Source: Labia minor
Lineage: Eukaryota > Arthropoda > Insecta > Dermaptera > Spongiphoridae
Assembly: GCA_963082975.1 (NCBI GenBank)
Contig: OY720345.1
Span: 24,994,611 to 25,058,610 of the forward strand
Direction of reading: 5' to 3'
Length of the DNA: 64,000 bases
Below, piece by piece: positions 35,876-46,621 of this stretch. The translations under genes were made by a program, and so were the position numbers. Numbering within the stretch: the first letter of the stretch is position 1; each line of letters begins with the position of its first letter. The notes below the pieces were generated by a model. It was not told the DNA's origin and searched no databases. It saw nothing but the letters and a program-made list of their open reading frames with translations.

Positions 35876-37828
35876 TTTGCACAAAGATGAAAAATATTAT
35901 TTATTAATTAACTAGTACTGCTCTAAAGAATATATATATAATTTTATAAATATATATTAATTTTATCAAATTTCAATCTTATGGTATTAATACAAAAGGG
36001 ATATTAAAGAAAAGAGTCGCAGATGATTTTTGTCTAGACGTCAATTTTATAGTGAAACAACTTGTCAAAAATTAATAAAAATATGAATAAAAATTTACAT
36101 TTTTATAAATAAATTTAACTTTTAAAATAATAAATATTGTGAAAAATAGAATATATTATAAAATTAATAAATTTAAAATATTAAACAAAATTAATCATTA
36201 TCAACTTATTCAAAATATAGAATTTAAAGCATTTTAACCAAAATTATTTACTTTAATCAGAAGAAAGACTTTGGATGATAACTAATAAAATGTAATGATA
36301 TGCAAATAATTTATAGTTATAAATTATAGTTTTATAAAATATGTAAAAATAAATTAGCGCGAAAAATTTGAAATTGTACTATATTTAAATAAAAAGAATA
36401 AAAGAAACATTAAACAAAATTATATAATTATTCACCAATAAATTATTAAATATAAAAATATTATTTCTTTACATTTATTAAATTAAGTAAAAGTATAAAT
36501 AAATAATATTTCATTTCCTTATAGCTAATCTTATATATAACAAAATTTTATATTATATATATTGTTCTATATTATTAGGTAATTAAATTTATACTTACTT
36601 TAAATAAGGTTTTTACTTACAGTTAACACGTTCAAAATGTTACAATTTGGATAATTATTAAATAATTTTAACTCTAAAGAGAGATTAAATTTAATCAGTT
36701 ATTAAATTAAGAAATATTTGAAAATGTATTTTTTCTGGGAAATCGATTTCATTGAAAAGTTCACTGAATATATATTAATGATAAATAATATCTGGTAATC
36801 TCGTATGTAGTAAAGATCCTCTATTTGCTTGATGATTATTCTCAATGGTTTCTGGTATTTATGAAATATACCTGATTTACAAATAGAGTATTTAAACGAT
36901 AAAGTAAGTGAATGTCTGTAATCTAAAGCATGGTCAACTTAAGATATGGAAAGTTACTTTAATTATACATAAGTGCAACTTGACCCTAGGTCCAGCAAGG
37001 TACGCAAACTATTTTTACTTGCGATCTCTCATTTTGCACTGACAATTGGATAAATAGTAGACACTTTTTCAACTTTAACGTAGTTCAATTTAAATTCTTT
37101 CTGTGATTTGTGCTTTCAAGATGTTTTCATCCTTATCTCATAGATTAAAAACATTTTATATATTTCTCTTTTATGAGGTTTCACATTCCAAATATAATCA
37201 AAGATTAGGACTAAGAAAAGAAATTAAAGGATAGTGTAAGGAAGACTTTCAATTTAACTGACCATATTTTTGAGAATTTTATTTTTAAATTTCAAAGAAT
37301 GTTAATCAAGTTGATACTATAATTGAGCTATCTTTCAATCAGAAAAAAATGATCCTCCTTGTTTGCCTTTTTATATTAAATTAAGCCCATGTAAGTAATA
37401 AAAGTATATATAATTACATATTTTTAATAAAATGAGGTGCAAAAAATATTATTCTGAAACATATATATAAATATATATAATACTTCGAACAAAAAGGAGA
37501 ATTATTCATATTGTTTGTTTTTATTATTATAGAATATATAATATTGTGAATATTAATTTTTAATAACTTTCTTTGGATTTAAAATTTTATATAAGAAAAA
37601 TAAAAAATTAGATGAAATTTGTTTATTTATGAACAAGATCAGAAGTTATATTAATTTTAATCCTTATGCTAAAATATTCACAAAGGATTTACAAATATTT
37701 AAAAATATAATATTAAGTGAAAGAAATACAAATTTTATTTCTTAAAATAAAAAATGTTTATAGTTTGTTTTTACAAACATTCATCTTATAATAAAAATAG
37801 ATTAAAAAGTTATAAGTATGGGAGGCGG
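35876..37828. other. Spacer between Osbp start and SmD3 end
   Basis: No gene is recognised. As the upstream region of Osbp it should contain that promoter, but no distinct TATA, initiator or CpG-like island stands out. A somewhat less A/T-rich patch (about 36930-37130) carries no motif I can name. Confidence 0.55.
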
Positions 37829-39360
37829 TTATGGTCGATCTCTTGGTGCTCGTCCAGCATTCACACCGGCCCCACCAGGTCCACCAGCGCCAGGCCCTCC
37901 TGCACTTGTAGTTCCTGCACCACCGCCTCCTGGTCCACCACCTCCCCACGATGGAGTTGTGCCTCTGCCACGAGAACCACGACCACGTCCTCGAGCAGCT
38001 TGGAAAACACAAAGTTAATAAAAATACTATATCCTTTATTAGTTTTACCGCTGCTAAATATCCTTGAATAGAACTTTATCCATTTAAAAATATTAAGTAA
38101 ACTTATTAATAAAAATAAGTTTAATAATAAATTTATTTATAGACTTATAATATGTATTTAGAAATGAAGAATTTAAAGTAAAAATAAGATTAAAATGAGT
38201 TAAGTAAAGTGTGTTAAAAATAGATAAAAAATTAAATATGAAATTATCACAATTAAAAAGAAATTTTATTTTTATATATCAAATTATTTTATTAATTTTC
38301 TTGAAATTTTTTCATTTATTTCTAAAATTATCTTATAAATTTTTTTTATATATCAAGGTAGTTGAATTGTCAAAAAATAATTTCTAATCAAATGAATAAT
38401 ATAATCCACGAATGAAGGAAACTATTAATAGTAATTTGCCAATGAAGTTATCATTTGTATAATTTGTACAATTGGTGTAGCAATTAAAAAATTATGAAAC
38501 GAGAGTGGTGCTATTTCTTTGGAGAAGATAAATAACACGATAGAAATAAAAAAATAAAGAAAAAATATATTACCTAGCAATTGTTTTTAATTATATCAGA
38601 TATTCAAATGAAAAATTCAAAAAATAAAATGAAAAGAAATGAATAATATATTTTAAATGAAGCTGTTGAGGAAAATTCAATTGTTAGGAAGAAAAAACAA
38701 TACCTCCCTTACTATCGTCGGTCGGTAAAAAGAAAATTAAGGCAAGTCATAACAAACAATACGATCACGAAATGCATTTACATTAAAAATCAAGTCCAAA
38801 AGAGTAAGAGAAAAATTTCAAAATTGAAATATTATAAATATAAATCTATGTAATTTTTTTGATAAAAGAGCAAATTATATGTTATCATCATCCTGTATTA
38901 TTATAATATTAATAATTATACAGAGTTGCCAGATATAAAGTTAACTTAATGAAATATTTCAAAGCCTATGCAATATACACAATAAATTTGAATAAAAATG
39001 ATTAATAAATAAAAGTAGAAAGATCTTATTGAAAAAATAATTACCTTGGGCTCGCAAAATTGCCGATTTCCCTCTTCCAGCACAACCAGGTCCTTTATTG
39101 CCTTGCCGTTTGAACATTGGTGCATTTTTCAACATATCTGGCAGTATAATGAATCTTACTTTACTTCCTCGAATATATACATTTTCTAATTGTGATACTT
39201 TGCCATCACGAAATGTTACTGTAACAGTAACCATTTGACAATTCATATTATCTTCTGCTTCTATTAATTTCCCGCGATAGACTTCACCGGTATTTGTTTC
39301 CAATGTGACTATATGTCCTTCGGCTTCATGTAAGACCTTAATCGGTACTCCAATAGACAT
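37829..39360 (-). CDS. SmD3: Small nuclear ribonucleoprotein Sm D3, 2 exons, 161 aa
   Basis: Core component of the heptameric Sm ring that wraps U1, U2, U4 and U5 snRNA in the spliceosome. The exons are 39045-39360 and 37829-37998; the 1.05 kb intron is GT-AG and falls between ..ILRAQ and AARGRG. The Sm1 fold has the E-x-E-D-N-M-N block at 34-40. Sm2 has [14 protein letters not shown] at 62-75, with R64-G65 the RNA-contacting pair. The C-terminal tail starts with RG repeats ([11 protein letters not shown]), the usual symmetric dimethyl-arginine and SMN-binding site, then becomes unusually Gly/Pro/Ala-rich. The tail makes the protein longer than the usual SmD3 of about 125-150 residues. The start is the standard [15 protein letters not shown]. 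Confidence 0.97.
38693..38731 (-). repeat. Orphan terminus of element C in the SmD3 intron
   Basis: 39 bases (CTCCCTTACTATCGTCGG at the core, ending TCGGTAAAAA) nearly identical to 6113-6146 and the reverse complement of 3339-3375. Nothing of the rest of element C is present on either side. Confidence 0.8.
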
Positions 39361-40590
39361 TTTGTTTATTTAAAATATTTAAAATATATATAAATCAAAT
39401 AATATATATTGAGAAAAAATTTAAATGAAAAATTTGTTGAAATTATATATTTCACATAGAAGGTTAGATTTCCTTCAAAGTTGAAGTAATAAGCGTTGCA
39501 AACAGTTGCAAAGAATAATCAAGAGACAACAAAGCTGAGAAACATTTCAATAATTATAATATTATTCAATTATTGTTAATCAAATAAATAATTAAAAAAA
39601 TTAATTAAAAATTATAAATTGAAATTATTTTGAAAATTATTTTGAAAATATAGTTTATACATATTTATTTATTTATATCTAAAAATTTGTGGTAAATTCA
39701 AAAATAATAAATATTTTTTTAAAGTTTTTTTATAGTTTTACATATAAAATTAATTTTGAATTTGGTAATCATAATTGTTACTAAAGAAGTTGTTAAACAT
39801 TTCAAATTTACATATAAAATTCATAATATTTATATATATTTTCCATAAATTGGATGAAATAGATTTATTTAAATTAAATTTATAGCCATTGTATTTTCGT
39901 TAATGAGTAGTTTTATCAGTCTTTTAGGTGGTACTTATTTGCCACATGAAATGAATCTAATCACTATTTTCACCTTTATAATCTAATATCTAAAATTGTT
40001 TATGCATTTCAATAAATTTAACATTTGCACTTTTCAATCGAAAAAATTTCTAAGTATTTTGAGAGTAAAGGTATTGTTATCCCAAATCACTACCGGGTAC
40101 TTTGCGTTTTTTGACAGATCTTCACATTTCAGTCATTCTGATTTCAAAAAAGTGGTTTTCCCGTTTACGTATGTGTATGTAGCAGAAATCTTGTAAACAA
40201 AATTCTGAACAAAAGGTAAAACCGATCTTAAACAAATTATATATTAAGGCTTCTGCTGGATTGCTATCTAACTGACAATTTTCGTTTAAATACATTCATA
40301 AATAAAAAAAAATAAATATCAAAAAGGAAAAATAAGCATATTTCCAAAACTATGGCAAATAGATATAAAAAGAATTATTTGAAACAATTTATAGAGAATT
40401 AAATAATAAACATTTTATCTCTTAAGACTTATGAGAACAATTTTGTCAAAAATTTCTAAGTTTTTTGAACGTAAAGATATTGTTATCTCTACCCTTCCCC
40501 TACTTTCCTATTCCGCTCGAGCGTATAAGGTTTATTTTTCTTACACATTTTTTCTTCTTCAATTATTTTTATATTAATTTCATTTATTTA
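39361..40590. other. Spacer upstream of SmD3
   Basis: No gene is seen. It should contain the SmD3 promoter next to 39360. TTCACATTTCAGTCATT near 40119-40137 recurs at 28571-28590 in an Osbp intron, hinting at a scattered small repeat. Two related GCATTTT/TTTGAGAGTAAAG..TATTGTTATC segments (about 40050-40085 and 40450-40485) suggest a local duplication. Confidence 0.5.
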
Positions 40591-41078
40591 TCTATATATA
40601 TAAAAAAAGGTTTTTGTCTGCACATTGCTCAGAATATAAAATTTTTTGCATATCTTCGCGTTTCATGACCTCTAGAATCCAAAAGTGACTAGAATTTTTC
40701 ATGTCTGTCTGTCTGTCTGTCCGGAAAATTACTATTTTATAGACTCAGAATTGGCTGAACCGATTTCTTTGAAATTACATCACAATATTCTTATATACCC
40801 CTAGAGTAACATAGGCTATAAATTTTATTTATATGTCAATAATAACCGCAGAAATTAATTTTTTAAAGTTTATATAATTCTCCGTGTTGTTCATTCAAGA
40901 CAATTGAAGAGCAGCTCGCGCACCGGGTGGTCACGCAATGTTAAATTCGTGAAAAAGCGTTTGGCGCTGCTAAAAAGTGGCCCCTATATGAACTAATTGA
41001 TGTAATAAAACCGACCTGGCACCATTTTTAAAATCCATTTTGAATCATTTGAATGAGGGGAGCGGGAGGAATGAAAAA

Positions 41079-41227
41079 ATTATGAAATTTTTCAGTTGAG
41101 TGAAAAATTATTTATTTAGAGCTAAAACTGACATTTCAGAAATAATTTTTTTTTTTCAGAAAATTGCTGAAATGTTGGTCTTCTCCCCAAATAAATAATT
41201 TTTCACTTAACTGAAAAATTTCATAAT
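41079..41227. repeat. Inverted repeat inside Helitron 2
   Basis: About 39-base arms (ATTATGAAATTTTTCAGTTG... at 41079 and its complement ending at 41227) separated by about 70 bases that contain a smaller CATTTCAG/CTGAAATG pair. It is probably a foldback insertion in the Helitron body. No coding content is seen. Confidence 0.7.
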
Positions 41228-41235
41228 TTGCATGT

Positions 41236-41475
41236 CTAGAAGAAAAGAATAATGTTGTATGTGACATATTTATTTGAAAATAGATTATTACAAAATATCA
41301 TTAACAATAATGATGTGTATCTCATTTCTAAACAAATCTTTTATACATATTTTTCTTTAAACATATTATATTAAATTTCTCACTTAAATAAAAATTACAC
41401 AATTTTTCAATTATATAATTATATAAATTGCACATCTAAAATGAAAAGAATAATGTTCTATGTAACCTATTTATT
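41236..41475. repeat. Direct repeat pair inside Helitron 2
   Basis: The segments at about 41236-41300 and 41430-41480 share AAAAGAATAATGTT, TATGTGACATATTTATTT-like text and ATAGATTATTA, an old ~200-base-spaced duplication. No function is evident. Confidence 0.45.
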
Positions 41476-42240
41476 TAATAAATAGATTATTATTGTGACA
41501 TGTTTTTAAACAAAATTAAAAAAAATTTATAAAATTTATACAACTGAGGTGTATATTCCTCTGTTTTCCCAACCTTGGATATTCCATTATTAAATATCAC
41601 AAAACCTACCATCTTGATTTATATTCAAGGGTTAATTAATTTCTTCTTTTCAGGTGTGTAGAAATCATAATCATTAAAATGAAGTTTGCATACACGATAT
41701 TTTAGCAGACTATTATACTTATTATTATTATTATTATACTCGTTGGCAACCAGAACAAGTGTCCTCGTTCTTCTCCAGGTAGAGAATTTGTAACACAATT
41801 CTTATGAATACAATCTAAAAACTGCAAAATCAAAAATTTATTTATATGTACATATAATATATAACTTTATCAATATCAATAATAGTAAAATTATATTAAT
41901 TATACTTACTTTATTATTATTCATATTGATCGCAATTGGAGGGTGTCGGATCAGTCAGATAATATAATATTTACAATTGTTTCAAATTGTTTAGGTTAGA
42001 CAATCAGATGTTTACATGTTTACGACACTTTCACAATATTTAAAATTGTTTAAAATGATTCAAATGGATTTCACGAATTTATAAATGAGTCTGGTGCGGC
42101 ATCTGTTGGTTGTTTTATGAACAACTTTCGGATTTAAATTAGTGCCAGCAGCGCCTCTTCTGGCCCCCATGTGCTTAACATGTTTTCAAGAGGTATGGGG
42201 CCGTGTCCACCCGTTGAGCTCGCGGCTCACTGTCGGCCTA

Positions 42241-42400
42241 GCGAAATCATTTCAAACAATGAATTATCATAGCGATTCCCAATCAAAGAATTATTATAAT
42301 TCACGTTTTATTTTAAATTCTAATATACAAATATCAATTCAATTAAATAATTTATTCTAAAGGTTCTCAATTTAATTAATTTAATAAAATATTTAATAGA
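42241..42400 (+). repeat. Repeat D, first copy in Helitron 2
   Basis: Matches the body of Helitron 1 at 5545-5350 in inverse orientation (GATTCCCAATCAAAGAATTA is shared). A second, weaker copy lies at 43430-43560 beyond repeat A copy 2. Confidence 0.6.
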
Positions 42401-42704
42401 TCATATTTTTATCTTAAATTATTTTTTATTTATAATTGAATATTTCTTCTTTTCTATAATATATATATAATAATATATAAATTTTATCATTGAATAATAA
42501 AAAAAAAAATATTTAACCTGAATTAAAATGACTGAATTATATTATCTTTGTTTTTTATTTTAATTTAAGTACTCTATTATTAATTACTAAATATATATAT
42601 ATATATATATTATATAAAAATTAAAATATGATGATATAAAGTTGTTTTAAATTTTTGACATTTTTAAATTGGGTATATTTTTTAAATTTATTAAAATGTT
42701 TTTT

Positions 42705-43345
42705 ACTATCTCGCCAGAGATAGTATTGCGATCATGAAAATTTTCGATGTTGAGATTTTGATGTTTTTATACGTTTTGAAGGTTCCTGAATCATTTTCAC
42801 TAAGGTTGAGAAAAATGTCTGTGTGTGTGTATGTGTGTGTGTATGTGTGTATGTGTGTATGTGTGTATGTATGTAGGCAAGATTACGCAAAAACGGTTTG
42901 AGCTAGAATGATGAAATTTGGTACATGGACATTATTCAAAATTCATAGTTTTCTATCAACTTTTGAGAAATGTAGCTCAACCGGAAGAGGGTCATTACCT
43001 ACAACGTTTTGATTTTTTTTCCTCTAAAGTGACCGTAAAAATAAAGATATATGTTTGATAATTTTTCACATGATTAATAATTATATAAAACTGCTATATA
43101 TAGAATTTCAGCTTGATTGATTCGCTGAAATTACCAGAATTAATTTTTTAACACTGAAAATCTCACGCGTCAACACGTGACGTGGTGCCATCAACAAAAA
43201 GCCAAACATGCGCTGGTTTAATATTTATTATTTATTATTTATAATTTATAATTAATTAAATTTAATTTAAATATAATATATTATGTTATTTAATCCAATT
43301 CAAATTGCGAGATAGTCGAGTGGAGACACTCCAGCTAATTTTTAT
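42705..43345 (+). repeat. Repeat A copy 2
   Basis: The most complete copy. It starts with a perfect hairpin ACTATCTC-GCCA-GAGATAGT (42705-42724), contains a (TGTGTATG)n tract (about 42822-42870), and ends GTGGAGACACTCCAG with a TGGAG/CTCCA hairpin. There is no ORF. Palindromic caps at both ends without mutual terminal repeats are unlike standard TIR MITEs. Confidence 0.75.
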
Positions 43346-44779
43346 TTATTATGTTTAAAAGATTCTTTTTTATTATGTGATATTAATAAAAAATAACGAT
43401 ACTCTGTGTAAGTTGAATCATGTTGCACATAATTAAATAACAATTGCCAAACAAAGAATATAATATTTTTTTAAATTCTTATATTTAAATATCATTTCAA
43501 TTAAATAATTTATTCTAAAAGGTCTCATTTTAATTAATTTAATAAAATATTTAAATCACCATTCAATTTTTTATTAATAGGTTTATTTTTTTATTTTTAA
43601 TTTTTAATAAATTCTTTTTTTTTTGATATGATATTAATAAATATAAATTTAAAAATTAGAATATTTGAATTTTTTTAAATTTTAACACATGTAATCAATC
43701 ATATGCATTAAGAATGGAAAATTTTTAAAATCAACTTGCTATTAAATTCAGAAAAAAATACTGATATATAGAATATATAAACTATTCGAATATAATTTAA
43801 AACTCTTTCTCTCCTTCTATTTTAAATTAAAAAAAAAACGGAGTTTTAAGAAATTTAGATGCCTTATGCAACATGGGTGGGTAAATGAATTGGGCTGGAA
43901 GAGGAGGCAATTTATAATTTTCTTCTAATTCAGATTTAGGACAAATCGTACAACATTATATCAAATCTCGCTAAGAACATTCAATATTTTTGTACACAAA
44001 TTATTCAGAGTATTGGCTAAGCGTATCACTCACAATCAGTTTAAATTGAAATTTATATAAATTAACAAAGTGAAAATTTTTATTTGTTTAAATTTTATTA
44101 TAATGAATCAAAAAAAATTAAATATATAGATCACATGATTAAGAGAAGCAAAAAACTTGAGGGAAATAACTGTTGGACGGAGGTCGGACATGACAGAAAC
44201 TGTTAGCGAAATCTTCATATTGCGACGAATAATTTTCAAATCCCCTAGCTCCACAGAATTTAAGTTTCTTTTAAGGAAAATAACTATGATCTAAAAAAAT
44301 TAATAAATGAACTTAATAATAAAAAAAACAAATAAATCAATTAATTTAAATTAATACTATTAATGAATGTATATATTGGTAATTTATCTATAGTTTTATA
44401 CCGTTAATTTTTATAAATTGTCTCAAGTCTCTATTTTTGCATTTTCCCAAGTTTCATTATAATTAAAAATATTCAATAATAATCTAGCAATGAAAATAAA
44501 ATATCAAAATGTAATGATCAAGAAATATTATACTCTATTTCACTATTATAACATAGAAAATACTTAAGAACCATAGGCGGAGGAAATATTAGGAGATATC
44601 ATTGCGGGTTCAGGCCAAATCGACCAACATTAATTAAGATATTTTCATTATGACAGATATTAGGAACAAAACCGCGAATTCAATATTTCTGTTCACTAAT
44701 TATTTGTAGACTTTAGTAAAACATACGCATAACTCAATAGATCCGGATAAACTTTTTCAAATTTTCAATCTTCAAATTT

Positions 44780-45530
44780 CTCTTGAAGGTAGTAAAGAAA
44801 GAATAAGATGCGGAAATCAATTGTAAAATGTTAGGTTACCCAGACGACTTAAATATAATAGGAGATTAGGAAATTGCAATTGCAGATAGCGAGGAAAAAT
44901 TAATGGAGGTTTGAAATTAATAGTGATAAGAAAAAATATTTAGTAACAAAGAGGAAGAGTATTAACATACAAAATCTTAAGATACAAAATGTAGAATTTG
45001 AATATGTAGAAAAATTGAATGTAATCACGAAGGATAATAATATTTGAGAAGAATTTAATCGGGAAACGCCTGTTATCTTGCAATAAAGAGGCTTATCTCT
45101 TCAAAATTATTATCAAAGGGAATATATAAAAAAATTATTTTGCCTGTTGCATTATATGGGTGGGAGGCATGGTCTATGACCCTGGGAGATGAGAGTAGAT
45201 TCAGAGTGTTTGAGAATAGGATTCTTCCCTGCATTTATTGGCCAAAGAAAGATGAGGTCACCGGGGAATGGGGGAGACTGCATAACAAGAAATTGCATGG
45301 CCTCTCTGCATCTTCAGAAATAGTTAGGGTTATAAAAGGGAAAAAGCTGCGATAGGCAGGGCACGTGGCTAGAATGGGAGAGGAAAAAGATATTGGAAAA
45401 CGTCCGCTTGGAAAACCAATGACGCGTAGGAAGGGACGTAAGAGAGATGGGACAAGGGCTCAGGATAGGGACACTTGGAGAAATGTGGTTGTTGCGGCTA
45501 AGAACTTTCGAGTATCTTTGAGCCACATAG
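44780..45530 (+). pseudogene. LINE reverse-transcriptase C-terminal fragment inside Helitron 2
   Basis: Reads on + as a decayed non-LTR retrotransposon RT: KMLGYPDDLNIIGD near 44825-44875 (the catalytic box has P where LINEs have A), then LPVALYGWEAWSMTLGDESR near 45136-45200, WPKKDEVTGEWGRLHN, a GHVARMG motif after a stop near 45360, and RKRDGTRAQDRDTWRNVV near 45440. The order is as in LINE polyproteins; the endonuclease and most of the palm are missing. A 71-codon open stretch (45140-45355) is the longest remnant. Confidence 0.75.
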
Positions 45531-45759
45531 GTAGATAGATATAACATATACAATAATAATATATATAATTAATATAGTGATTAAATTAAAATATATTTTT
45601 TTAAATAAGAACACAAAAAGAAATGAATGTTTTATGTAATATACTGATTGAAACAAAATGGATGAAAACCTTTTACTACTTTCAACCACCAAATACTATG
45701 TACCACTCGGGGGTACAGGGGGCGGTGTGAAGAGCGCCGAAGGCGCTCTGAGCAGCTAG

Positions 45760-46621
45760 TATAATATGTTATTTTTAATTCAGTTTTTTATTAATGGTTT
45801 TAAAAGTCCTCTTTATTAGATAATAATTTTCAGATTTTAGTCAATTTTAAAAATATTGTTTTTTATTTTTAAAAACTTAAAACAAAATATTTTTTGAAAG
45901 TATTTTAATGTTTTTTTTTTTTTTTTTTTTAAATATATGTATTTAGATAGAAGATAGTCAATGGAAATAAATCTATATATCGATTGAAAAGTCATACGAG
46001 GGCTACTACTGGTGTTGAACTGGCTACTCAACTGGTTTTTATTATATTTTTAATTCTATTTCATTTGACATAAGCCAAGAATCCTTGATTGGAATTTAAG
46101 GGTCATGAAGTAATAATAATTATGTTGTAAAAAAAGAAATATTATAATAAAGTTGATATCAGTTTATTACAGATATGTCTTTGTATAAATATAAATAAAA
46201 CTTTATAAAATATAATAATATCTTTATAATAATTATATAATATACATATTTAAATAGAACATACATTAATATTGAAAATCGAACCAGCGATTTCATATTA
46301 ATTAATAAAAATATTATTTAAACTAATATTTTAAATTCTCATTTTGTTAGCTAAACAAAAAAAACAATTACTTATACATCTAAAATTAAATACTTAATTT
46401 AAGTTTTAAAAATAAGTTTCCTTTTTAAAAATTAAAAATGGATCAAATACATAGATGAATCTAATTTTGAATTTTATATGAATTAAACTTCTTTAGAACA
46501 GTAAAATAAAGATTTTTATTATTAAATATTATCAATATAAATCATTATAAATATGATAAATTTATTAATTTCACTGTCTTTGAAATAAATTAAAATACTT
46601 TTAAATATCTTTGGTTTAATT
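45760..46621. other. Spacer between Helitron 2 and the transporter 3' end
   Basis: No gene is seen. It contains a T20-22 run at about 45910-45931 and A/T-rich sequence. The poly(A) site of the transporter should lie in its last ~150 bases. Confidence 0.55.

Larger units (their letters stand above)
40591..45759 (+). mobile_element. Helitron 2, non-autonomous, about 5.2 kb with internal insertion
   Basis: The 5' end is TCTATATATATAAAAAAAGG after host A. The 3' end is a perfect GAGCGCC-GAA-GGCGCTC hairpin (about 45732-45748), then TGAGCAG and CTAG (45756-45759) before host T. Both ends match Helitron 1 (3836-5885), and the LINE piece and repeat D occur in the same order. No Rep/helicase ORF is present, so movement would need a helper. 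Repeat A copy 2 lies inside (42705-43345) and repeat D is present twice around it. The locus could therefore also be two Helitron copies merged, only the first supplying the 5' end. Confidence 0.7.

Noticed and set aside
37754-38071. 105-codon + ORF rich in Ser/Thr/Arg and a 66-codon Pro-rich + ORF
   Set aside because: Both are antisense shadows of the GC-richer Gly/Pro tail exon of SmD3, whose minus-strand reading has splice and family support.
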